DNA from: Bacillota bacterium
GTDB taxonomy: Bacteria; Bacillota_A; Clostridia; Lachnospirales; Lachnospiraceae
Direction of reading: 5' to 3'
NCBI GenBank assembly: GCA_023443925.1
Contig: JAEZSL010000314.1
Coordinates: forward strand, 1-59,253
Length of the DNA stretch: 59,253 bases
Positions 34,412-41,579 of this stretch are shown one piece after another (position 1 is the first letter of the stretch; each line of letters starts with the position of its first letter). Position numbers and translations under genes: made by a program. A model generated the notes under the pieces. The model was not told the origin of the DNA. It saw only the letters and a program-made list of their open reading frames with translations, and did no database searches.

Positions 34412-35376
34412 CCACTGATGAATTATTAAGCATACAGCAAGACCAGACTCAGGAAAAAGATTTTAAACTTGCAAAGGTTGTTTCGTTATTTCCATCCGGA
34501 ACAGCAAAAATCCAGTTTTACGGGGAAGATACGGCAAGCGAAAAAGAATATAGTTATCTTTCAAGCTATAAACCGAAACAAAACGATATTGTACTGGTTA
34601 TTCCTTTTTCGGATACATACATTATAGCCGGTCGCGTATTATTTCAGATCACACTGGCAGATAGCACGGTTACGGAAGAAATGTTAAACGCTGCATTATC
34701 TAATTACGCTACCTTAACCGCTATCGCCAATTTTGTTACACAGAACACTTTAAATAATACCTTAAGCAGTTACTCACAAAACGGACATAGCCACGATCAG
34801 TTAGACTGGGAAAATTACAGGGCGGGATTTAATTATATTTTAAATAATGTGCCTCAATTTATTCCGAGCAGTAACAATATCGGACTGGGAGCATCAAATT
34901 ACAAATGGAAAGAAGTATATGCAGTAGCCGGAACCATTAACACATCTGATCTCAAACTTAAAAACAGTGTAAAAAGCTTACCACAGAAATATAAAGATTT
35001 GTTTATGCTGTTTAATCCGGTCATTTACAAAATGAACGACGGTACAAGCAACAGATTCCATGTGGGATTTGGTGCGCAGCATGTAGAGCGCGCCATGAAG
35101 AAATTAAAAATGGATTCGAAGGATTTTGCTGGACTTATTAAAACACCAGTACTCAACAAAAAGGGTAATCCTGTTAAGGGAAAATATGATTATGGATTGC
35201 GATACACGGAGTTTATTGGCTTAAATGCTGCCGTGACACAGGATAACAGCAGAGACATACAGGGGATGAAAAAAATAATCAATGAACAGCAGAATACCAT
35301 TAAAAATTTGATTGAAAGAATTGAAAAACTGGAAGAGAAAGAAGGTGTAGCCAATGATACAAGTAACGCTCTATGA
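34405..35376 (+). CDS. tail fibre/spike with S74 intramolecular chaperone
   Basis: 323 aa. N-terminal ~100 residues form a small OB-like domain (KVVSLFPSGTAKIQFYG). From ~165 the sequence matches the self-cleaving S74 chaperone: TSDLKLKNSVKSLP supplies the Ser-Lys dyad, followed by YKDLFMLFNPVIYKM, HVGFGAQHVE and YTEFIGLNAAV, then a C-terminal coiled coil. The chaperone trimerises the fibre and then cleaves itself off. Confidence 0.87.
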   Translation: MVTTDELLSIQQDQTQEKDFKLAKVVSLFPSGTAKIQFYGEDTASEKEYSYLSSYKPKQNDIVLVIPFSDTYIIAGRVLFQITLADSTVTEEMLNAALSNYATLTAIANFVTQNTLNNTLSSYSQNGHSHDQLDWENYRAGFNYILNNVPQFIPSSNNIGLGASNYKWKEVYAVAGTINTSDLKLKNSVKSLPQKYKDLFMLFNPVIYKMNDGTSNRFHVGFGAQHVERAMKKLKMDSKDFAGLIKTPVLNKKGNPVKGKYDYGLRYTEFIGLNAAVTQDNSRDIQGMKKIINEQQNTIKNLIERIEKLEEKEGVANDTSNAL

Positions 35377-35749
35377 TAAAGGTATTATATATGATCGTAA
35401 CGCATTTTATCAGTATGATTACGGGCAGCAGCTCAAAATTGAGGGATTAGACTTTATCGGAGACATAGAGATACATTTTGCCCGTAAGGGTGAGGCAGCA
35501 GCCGTAAGGACTTCCGGAGTTATTGACGAAGGCACCACAGTCGACATACCAAATAACATGTTTTTAAGGGACGGAGAATTTACCGTTTACATATGTCAAA
35601 GCGGAAAGACCTATCACAGCATTACTTTTATCATAAAACCCCGCGAAAAACCAGTAAATTATGATCCACCAGAAGAGGTAATGACTATGATGTCAGCAAC
35701 AAGTCCTTATAGCGACCAGGAATTATTAAAAGAATTGGGGATGATATAA
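35354..35749 (+). CDS. baseplate/fibre accessory protein, 131 aa
   Basis: Overlaps the S74 gene by 23 nt with AGAAGG upstream. Beta-rich (VTLYDKGIIYDRNAFYQYDY, EFTVYICQSGKTYHSITF), like the small proteins that precede the BppU-type fibre in clostridial phages. Exact role not known. Confidence 0.68.
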   Translation: MIQVTLYDKGIIYDRNAFYQYDYGQQLKIEGLDFIGDIEIHFARKGEAAAVRTSGVIDEGTTVDIPNNMFLRDGEFTVYICQSGKTYHSITFIIKPREKPVNYDPPEEVMTMMSATSPYSDQELLKELGMI

Positions 35750-35889
35750 TGCATGAAACAATATATGAACAGCTCTTAAGGCTATTTAAAGCGAATAAGG
35801 TTGACGAATTGGCCTTAGACGATGCCGTAAGAAAAGAATGGATTACTAAAAAAGAGAAAGAATCCATTATAAAAGGCGAGGTGGAATAA
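35749..35889 (+). CDS. XkdX-family small protein, 46 aa
   Basis: MHETIYEQLLRLFKANKVDE with AVRKEWITKKEKESI is the XkdX signature found beside tail-fibre genes. Overlaps both neighbours by one base. A second copy lies at 37940. Confidence 0.75.
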   Translation: MHETIYEQLLRLFKANKVDELALDDAVRKEWITKKEKESIIKGEVE

Positions 35890-37160
35890 TGGGATTTGAA
35901 CCAATAAAGAAAAAAGTAATACTAAGCATTGATAATCCTGATATGAGTCAGCACATAACCATTAAGCAAGGTTTTATCGGGACACTGGAATTAACAATCT
36001 CATTTCTTTATCAAAAAGAAACTTTCATCCTGCCGCCAGGAACCACAGCAAAATTAAGAATGTTAAAGCCGGATAAATCCCAGGTACTAAACAATTTCGA
36101 GGTAGTCGGGAATAGCGTCATAGTTAGCATGACTTTCCAAATGCAGAGATCGCCGGGAATTGGATCATTCGAAATAATTTTAATGAATGAAGGGGATGCG
36201 ATACCCAGCTCCACCTGCAATATAACCATTACACCGAGCGTACACGATGATAGTAATATCCAAAGCACGGACGAATACATAAGCGTCATAGAAGCCCTTG
36301 TACAGGTTAATGAGGCACTATCAAACGCCGAAACAGTAACCGATAATATGATTGATCTAATTGATTTAGTTCAGTCGGAAACCTTGAAAATCTACAAAAA
36401 CTATGTAAATACATATGCCAACATAGCTACAACCTACCCGAACCCAGAAATAGGATGGATTACCAAAACCATAGATACCGGAAACTGGTACAGGTATAAT
36501 GGTGCTGCTTGGGTAATAGTAGATAACGATACGCTTGATAAAGTCGGAAACTTAGCTTCATCGACCAATACCAATAAAAGCAATGTAATAGCCATTACCA
36601 ACGAACTTAATGCAAATAAGCTCAATAAAACAGGTGACGCAAAGGACAATACCATAACATTTTCACAGGCAGCAGCAGACGGGGAAATGTTAAGCGGCTC
36701 TACACTGTCTGTATTATTTGGACTGATTAAGAAAAAGTTTGCCGACATAGTAACGACACTTGCTGGAAAATTAAATACTGCAAATGTTGCGAATAATGAC
36801 GTTACAACCGCTGCTGGATTTGCCTGGGATGCCCGGAGGGGTAAAGCAATTCGGGACGATCTTACAACCCTAAATAATAATTTAACTGCAAACATCTCCA
36901 TTGTAATTAAAACATCAACTGATATGCTCACATCATTAACAACGCCAAACAATAACATAAGACGATTTGCGTATTTTGGTGTGATGCCGTCAGATATACC
37001 AGCAGCATTAGTGAGTCCGACATATGTCTATGCTGAATTACTGGGCATGAGCGGAGTACGCGTTATTAAGCTTACTAGTGTAAATGCCGGGGGAAGCGTA
37101 GAGCGCATAGACGGTTATATGCTTGGCACTGGAAGTTATTTATGGTCAAACAAATATTAA
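35889..37160 (+). CDS. BppU-type tail fibre, expressed version (constant region + cassette A)
   Basis: 423 aa. Residues 1-110 are a BppU N-terminal baseplate-binding domain (VILSIDNPDMSQHITIKQG). A coiled-coil shaft follows, then the usual fibre linker AWDARRGKAIRDDLTTLNNNL. The linker ends exactly at the 14-bp switching site (36871-36884). The last ~97 residues (cassette A, from TANISIVIKTSTDML to MLGTGSYLWSNKY) form the receptor-binding tip. A silent cassette B faces it tail to tail 16 bp away. Confidence 0.9.
   Translation: MGFEPIKKKVILSIDNPDMSQHITIKQGFIGTLELTISFLYQKETFILPPGTTAKLRMLKPDKSQVLNNFEVVGNSVIVSMTFQMQRSPGIGSFEIILMNEGDAIPSSTCNITITPSVHDDSNIQSTDEYISVIEALVQVNEALSNAETVTDNMIDLIDLVQSETLKIYKNYVNTYANIATTYPNPEIGWITKTIDTGNWYRYNGAAWVIVDNDTLDKVGNLASSTNTNKSNVIAITNELNANKLNKTGDAKDNTITFSQAAADGEMLSGSTLSVLFGLIKKKFADIVTTLAGKLNTANVANNDVTTAAGFAWDARRGKAIRDDLTTLNNNLTANISIVIKTSTDMLTSLTTPNNNIRRFAYFGVMPSDIPAALVSPTYVYAELLGMSGVRVIKLTSVNAGGSVERIDGYMLGTGSYLWSNKY
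36871..36884 (+). repeat. fibre switching site A (active junction)
   Basis: TAAATAATAATTTA, a TAAAT/ATTTA inverted repeat with AATA spacer, encoding the LNNNL end of the constant fibre region. Identical to sites B and C; site D differs at the last base. Not accompanied by the GAACATATGTT-type palindrome. Confidence 0.75.
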
Positions 37161-37176
37161 ATAGCTATTTATACTA

Positions 37177-37517
37177 TTACCCCAAAACCGCGTTTATCTG
37201 ATAATTTACATTTGTTAAGGATGTAACTGCACTATATGACGCAACAATATTTTTAGCCGTGTTTAGTACTGCAAGTGCTTGCGTTGTCGGGGATTCATAT
37301 AATCCATTACCTACGACTTTTGTTGCAATAGGAGTCGGAACACCGGATGGTAGCGTTAAGATTACCCCCTGATTTGCCACTGAACTGGTGATAAGTAAGT
37401 TTCCAATGAGTATTTTTGTCAACGGATTATACTTAAGCCATGACGCGCTGTTATATGTAACACCGCTTGGAATAGCTGTTGATAAATCAATTGATATCCA
37501 CGGTAAATTATTATTTA
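37177..37517 (-). pseudogene. silent tail-fibre cassette B (no start or constant region)
   Basis: On the minus strand the 14-bp site (37517-37504) opens a frame INNNLPWISIDLSTAIPSGV that runs ~112 codons to NYQINAVLG and a stop at 37177. It has no start codon or ribosome site of its own. The frame across the site is the same as in the expressed fibre, so inversion of 36871-37517 would replace cassette A by B exactly. AAACATTTGTTC lies just outside the site (37520-37531). Not decayed: no stops within it. Confidence 0.8.
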
Positions 37518-37550
37518 TAGAACAAATGTTTGTCAATAAACCAATCAACA

Positions 37551-37568
37551 AAGTCCCTTAAGGGACTT
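37551..37568. terminator. palindrome AAGTCCC/GGGACTT beyond cassette B
   Basis: An 18-bp perfect palindrome with TTAA centre followed by TATTAATT. A weak bidirectional terminator that would end fibre transcripts in either cassette orientation. Confidence 0.5.
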
Positions 37569-37590
37569 ATTAATTATGAAAGGAAAACCT

Positions 37591-37938
37591 ATGGAAAAAG
37601 TAAAATTAAGTAATGGAGCCATCCTGGAATTTAAAGAAATTCGGGATAACGGAAATCTGTCTATCACATTCGAGAACCAGAATTATATTGATTTAAGAAT
37701 TCTGTTTGATAGTGAGGTAAATTTATCATCAATTGAAGTACTAACCGAGGGTGATGCAGTATGCGCTATCTACAATGGATATACGAAAACGGATAAGTAT
37801 ATTATCCAGGGAGAGAATGTAACGGTATATCTTATTAAACCAGATGATACCCAGCAGCAGATTGATGCCCTAAAAAAGCAGAATCAATACTTACAGGAAA
37901 CTGTTGACACGTTAATCTTAGAGAGTTTGGAGGGGTAA
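37591..37938 (+). CDS. phage tail-associated protein, 115 aa
   Basis: Start at 37591 with AAAGGA 6 nt upstream. Beta-rich N-terminal half (VKLSNGAILEFKEIRDNGNL) and a C-terminal coiled coil (QQQIDALKKQNQYLQETVDTL). Found in this position between fibre and XkdX/holin genes in clostridial phages; function unknown. Confidence 0.7.
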   Translation: MEKVKLSNGAILEFKEIRDNGNLSITFENQNYIDLRILFDSEVNLSSIEVLTEGDAVCAIYNGYTKTDKYIIQGENVTVYLIKPDDTQQQIDALKKQNQYLQETVDTLILESLEG

Positions 37939-37939
37939 T

Positions 37940-38065
37940 ATGTACATTACACTGTTAAGGCTTTATACAGAGGGGAAACTTAGTGAACAGGGTTTGCATA
38001 ATGCGGTTACTAAGGAATGGATTACATCGGATCAAGCGCAGCAGATCATGTTAAGTAAACAGTAA
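37940..38065 (+). CDS. XkdX-like small protein, 41 aa
   Basis: MYITLLRLYTEGKLSEQGLH with AVTKEWITSDQAQQI parallels the 35749 protein. AGGGG upstream. Second XkdX-type copy. Confidence 0.7.
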   Translation: MYITLLRLYTEGKLSEQGLHNAVTKEWITSDQAQQIMLSKQ

Positions 38066-38112
38066 ATGGGATATCCTTACATCATTAATCAAAAGAAAGT
38101 AGGTAAAATTAT

Positions 38113-38559
38113 ATGAATAAAATAAAATCAGTTTTTGTGACTTTTTTTTCTGCTCTGGCTGGATGGTTGGGAATACTGGCTGTGCCGATGCTATTTTTAG
38201 TATTATGCAATTTAATCGACTACATAACGGGGCTTATGGCTGGGCCAAACAGAGGCGAAAAAATAAACAGCTACAAAGGATTCCGGGGTATAGCTAAAAA
38301 GATTTGTATGTGGCTCCTGGTAGGGGTAGGGGCTATGATAGACTGGATAATCATCTATGCAGGCGATACAATAGGGATAACAATACCAATTAACTTTTTA
38401 ATCGCCTGTATCGTGGCGGTATGGTTGATCGCAAACGAAATTATATCTATACTTGAAAACATGGTGGATATCGGAGTTAAGATACCACCTTTTTTACTGC
38501 CGCTGGTCAAAAATATAAAAAAACAGGTTGAAGACAAAGCTACACTTAAGGAGGAATAA
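38113..38559 (+). CDS. holin, toxin-secretion/TcdE-type family
   Basis: 148 aa with about four membrane segments (LGILAVPMLFLVLCNLI, MWLLVGVGAMIDWIIIYA, INFLIACIVAVWLIANEI) and the NRGEKINSYKGFRG loop typical of phage_holin_4_1. Permeabilises the membrane at the end of the cycle to release the amidase encoded 2 nt downstream. Confidence 0.9.
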   Translation: MNKIKSVFVTFFSALAGWLGILAVPMLFLVLCNLIDYITGLMAGPNRGEKINSYKGFRGIAKKICMWLLVGVGAMIDWIIIYAGDTIGITIPINFLIACIVAVWLIANEIISILENMVDIGVKIPPFLLPLVKNIKKQVEDKATLKEE

Positions 38560-38561
38560 TC

Positions 38562-39356
38562 ATGAAAATAGCCCTTACAGTAGGACATAGCGTCCTTAAA
38601 AATGGAAACATCACCTCTGCTGATGGTACTAAATTCGGCGGGGTGAATGAGTACAAGTATAATAAGTCACTGGCTTCCTATGTTGAGAAATATTTAAGAG
38701 AGCTAGGGCATAAAGTAGATGTTATCATCTGCCCGGAAAAGCAATTCAGCGTGTCGACCGACGAAAAAGATTATAAGCTGAATATTGTAAATGACGGTAC
38801 ATACGATTTGGTTGTAGAGTTGCACCTTAATGCGGCAGCTACGGCTTCTGCAAAAGGTACAGAGGTACTTTATCTATCCGATGGCGGCAGAGTGTACGCA
38901 GAGCGGGTACAGGACAAATTAAAGACCTTATTTGATGATCGTGGCATAAAGCACCACGATAACCTATACATGCTTACCAAGACAAAGCCGACCGCAATCA
39001 TGCTTGAGACATTTTTTTGCACCAACCCCAACGACTGTAAAGCAGGAGAAGATCAGGACAAGATCGGCAAGCTGATTGCCGAGGGAATCGCAAATAAGGC
39101 CGTAACCAGTCAACCGGCGCCAAAAGAAAATATTACCCGCAATTCATCCATAGATAATATAAAATGGCTTCAGGATAAGCTCAACAAGGCCTTAACTGAT
39201 TGTACATACATCCCACTTAAGGTTGATGGTATATTTACCTCTAAAGTGCGGATTGCTGTATTAATGTATATGGAGACAAGAGGATGGAACCAGGACGGAA
39301 AAGACACAGGATGGATTGTCGGGCCGGGTATCAGGGACGCTTTAGCTAAAATGTAG
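38562..39356 (+). CDS. endolysin: N-acetylmuramoyl-L-alanine amidase (Amidase_3)
   Basis: 264 aa. Zinc ligands in TVGHSV, the VNEYKYN Glu and VVELHLNA, with the catalytic Glu in AIMLETFFCTN. A C-terminal ~70-residue peptidoglycan-binding-type domain (IKWLQDKLNKAL, VDGIFTSKVRIAV). Cleaves the bond between muramic acid and stem peptide in the host wall. Last gene of the late operon. Confidence 0.92.
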   Translation: MKIALTVGHSVLKNGNITSADGTKFGGVNEYKYNKSLASYVEKYLRELGHKVDVIICPEKQFSVSTDEKDYKLNIVNDGTYDLVVELHLNAAATASAKGTEVLYLSDGGRVYAERVQDKLKTLFDDRGIKHHDNLYMLTKTKPTAIMLETFFCTNPNDCKAGEDQDKIGKLIAEGIANKAVTSQPAPKENITRNSSIDNIKWLQDKLNKALTDCTYIPLKVDGIFTSKVRIAVLMYMETRGWNQDGKDTGWIVGPGIRDALAKM

Positions 39357-39429
39357 TTAAATAAAATTGGAAAATGTGCAAATTATGTTGACTAATTTAA
39401 TAAACATGGATATAATTGTATATGAGGGG

Positions 39430-39467
39430 AAAGGGCCGTTCAGTTATTTTAGGGATGGCCCTTTTTT
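39430..39467 (+). terminator. terminator at the end of the late operon
   Basis: AAAGGGCC (39430-39437) pairs with GGCCCTTT (39457-39464) across a 19-nt loop and is followed by T. It also covers the stop of the convergent ligase gene. Confidence 0.8.
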
Positions 39468-40395
39468 ATTTGATCAGGCATTCAGATGGCAGTATATCAT
39501 CTCTAATCCCTTTAAAAACAGCCTGTCGAATAGAATCTCTTGTCCCAGGCATATACTCAACAGTACACACAGTATTCGGAAGCAACCATATAGCTGGGCC
39601 GTCTGTTATATTTGTACCAAACGGAGATTGTGAGACAGTCCGTAAGTTATATTGACTTATTAAATAATCCAGACGTACACCAAAGCTTACGCTACCTCTA
39701 TATACAAGCTTATCACCATCATACTGACCCAATAATAAAACATTCATGGGCTTTTTACGGATATATCCACATATCACATAATCCTCGTCCTCCAGGCGTT
39801 TAAATTTAACCCAATCCCTGGTACGCTTATCTTGAAAGTACAGGCTGTCTTTTTTCTTGGCAACGACTCCCTCCAATTGTTTTGACTCGGCAGCCTGGAA
39901 TAGTTCAATTCCATTATCCTCTATAAAGCGCGATACAGTAATATACTGATTTTCCACTATACAGCTATTTATGATGTTTTTACGTATTAATAACGGTTGA
40001 TCCGTAAGGGCCTTATCGATATAATATAAAATATCGTAAGCTACAAAACAGGCGGGAAACTGGCTTGATGCTAATTGTATCTTAAAGTGATCTGATAACA
40101 CATTGCGCCGTTGTACTTCGTAAAAATCTGGTACACCACTTTTCATGACTACCAGTTCCCCGTCCAATATACACCGATCCATGACTTGCTTATTTATATA
40201 TGACAACTCCGGTAACTTTCGGGTAATAGATTTGTTTGTCATTGTCCGTAATTCAGTACTGTCCCGGTCAAGATAAGCAATACACCTGATACCGTCCAAT
40301 TTTAGCTCATATATCCAATCGGGAGAGTTAAAAGGTTCCATCCTATCTTTTATTAACATCGGCTTTATATTTTTGACTTGAAATAAATCAGGCAT
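39466..40395 (-). CDS. ATP-dependent DNA ligase, 309 aa
   Basis: Motif I EEL-type ELKLDGIR with the adenylated Lys, then DGELVVM (motif III), FVAYDILYY, EGVVAKK (motif IV) and DWVKFKR (motif V), followed by an OB domain. It is the LigD/Cdc9-like minimal type. It runs against the late operon on the minus strand near the right end, so it is expressed independently; it could join nicks in replicating phage DNA or serve lysogen repair. Its length is typical for phage and LigD-type ligases. Confidence 0.9.
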   Translation of the reverse strand: MPDLFQVKNIKPMLIKDRMEPFNSPDWIYELKLDGIRCIAYLDRDSTELRTMTNKSITRKLPELSYINKQVMDRCILDGELVVMKSGVPDFYEVQRRNVLSDHFKIQLASSQFPACFVAYDILYYIDKALTDQPLLIRKNIINSCIVENQYITVSRFIEDNGIELFQAAESKQLEGVVAKKKDSLYFQDKRTRDWVKFKRLEDEDYVICGYIRKKPMNVLLLGQYDGDKLVYRGSVSFGVRLDYLISQYNLRTVSQSPFGTNITDGPAIWLLPNTVCTVEYMPGTRDSIRQAVFKGIRDDILPSECLIK

Positions 40396-40455
40396 GATTA
40401 ATCCTTTTTTACGTTATTATTCCTTAGAAATAATCTATCCATTCATATAGAATTA

Positions 40456-40728
40456 TTATTCATTGAGCATTTTAAGGATATAAGAATCATGATCTACAAT
40501 CATTTTGTATGCTTTAATAAAGGTATGTACATGACACTGAATATGATATTTTTTATCACATGGATACCGATGCCACACGACAATCATAGTAGCTCTAGGT
40601 AAATCTTTTTTAAAGACCCTCCACCAATGACATGTATTTTTGGACTGAACTTCGATTATTCCATTTTCATATTTATAATAGGAAAAATAATCGGACTGAA
40701 ATAAAGATATTTCTTGAATTGAGAACAT
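40456..40728 (-). CDS. small phage-associated protein, 90 aa
   Basis: AAGGGG upstream of the ATG. Pattern YYKYENGIIEVQSKNTCHWW, VWHRY, YHIQCHVHTFIKAYKMIVDHD resembles short proteins seen in clostridial and plasmid-borne phage regions. His-rich, function unknown. Probably transcribed with the ligase 60 nt downstream. Confidence 0.6.
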   Translation of the reverse strand: MFSIQEISLFQSDYFSYYKYENGIIEVQSKNTCHWWRVFKKDLPRATMIVVWHRYPCDKKYHIQCHVHTFIKAYKMIVDHDSYILKMLNE

Positions 40729-40869
40729 AATAGACCCCTTAGAAAGATTTTAAAAGATATGTTATTAGAACAAACATATACTATCATAAAAATTAAACTC
40801 ATTCAATAAAAATACCATATTATGTAAAGAAGTGATATTAAAAGATGTATTTAGTGTATAATATATACA

Positions 40870-40881
40870 GAACATATGTTT
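40870..40881 (+). promoter_or_regulatory. palindrome GAACATATGTTT beside fibre site C
   Basis: One mismatch from the LexA consensus, ending 2 nt before switching site C. A TATAAT-like hexamer lies at 40857-40862 but without a good -35. May be a LexA box or a recombinase arm. Confidence 0.55.
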
Positions 40882-40883
40882 GC

Positions 40884-41194
40884 TAAATAATAATTTAGCA
40901 GCTACTAATGCTAATTTGGCTACTATTTCACATACCGGATTTTTGGAACCAGGTAATATAACCGATTTTAATTCCGCGACTACAGCCGGATTATATCGTG
41001 TGGCTTTGGAATTTGCAGCAGGCGCCCATCCGCCTTATGTTGCTACTGGGTCACCTGCATACGGACTATTAGAGGTTAAGGTGGCTCCGTTCACATCATG
41101 GATTTGGCAGATTTACCATGTAACAAATTCATCGGACAGATACATACGGCAAAAAACAAATGATGGAGCATGGACAGCTTGGGTTCTTAAATAG
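40884..41194 (+). pseudogene. silent tail-fibre cassette C
   Basis: Opens with the 14-bp site (40884-40897) in the frame LNNNLAATNANLATISHTGF and runs ~104 codons to DGAWTAWVLK. The second half (GLLEVKVAPFTSWIWQIYHV, RYIRQKTNDGAWTAW) is the well-known phage fibre tip pattern. There is no constant region and no start codon with a ribosome site. Tail to tail with cassette D, 4 bp between stops. Confidence 0.82.
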
Positions 41195-41198
41195 CTAA

Positions 41199-41497
41199 TT
41201 AGTGCAGGGCCCATCCCGTATCATAGTTTTCGCCTGGCGAAATAGCCCTGGTTATAAAATTGTTTGTTCTTGCGATTACAAATTGCAAAGTAGCGATATC
41301 ACTCCATACAAGTGACCATTTTATAAGGCCAAACGGTAATGAGCTATAGGTATCAGATGGAGCATAGCTAACTAAAATAATATCTCCACCTACATATCCT
41401 TGTGAGATTTTTTCTGCAATAGTGCCAAAAATCGTTCCAGATGTCAGATGAATGCGTGCATGGTATCCCATATTGTGATTTACAAAATTATTATTTA
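41199..41497 (-). pseudogene. silent tail-fibre cassette D
   Basis: On the minus strand the site TAAATAATAATTTT (41497-41484) opens LNNNFVNHNMGYHARIHLTS and runs ~98 codons to NYDTGWALH. Open throughout, in the same frame across the site as cassettes A-C. An internal ATG (from 41471) has no clear ribosome site. The site is preceded by GAACATATGTTT on the same strand. Confidence 0.78.
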
Positions 41498-41499
41498 GA

Positions 41500-41511
41500 A
41501 AACATATGTTC
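41500..41511. promoter_or_regulatory. palindrome AAACATATGTTC beside fibre site D
   Basis: Same palindrome as at 5515 and 40870, ending 14 nt before the recombinase -35. LexA-like, or an arm of the fibre switching site. Confidence 0.55.
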
Positions 41512-41524
41512 TAAAAATATGAGA

Positions 41525-41553
41525 TTGAGAATTAACTTTGAGTGTGATATGAT
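41525..41553 (+). promoter_or_regulatory. promoter of the large serine recombinase
   Basis: TTGAGA, 17-nt spacer, TATGAT, followed 12 nt later by the AGGAGGG ribosome site of the recombinase. Confidence 0.75.
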
Positions 41554-41579
41554 AAAAACAAAAACAGGAGGGCAAAATC

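Noticed and set aside
40765..40790. Fifth LexA-like box (GAACAAACATATAC)
   Set aside because: Only half of the palindrome is present and no 14-bp fibre site adjoins it.
40880..41194. Free-standing fibre protein starting at TTG 40880
   Set aside because: No ribosome site and no constant region; the sequence begins at the shared switching site.
41199..41471. Independent 90-aa gene on the minus strand
   Set aside because: The frame continues upstream to the 14-bp fibre site without a start, so it is read as silent cassette D.
36871..41497. Diversity-generating retroelement behind the fibre variation
   Set aside because: No reverse transcriptase and no adenine-biased template/variable repeat pair; the cassettes differ completely after the site.
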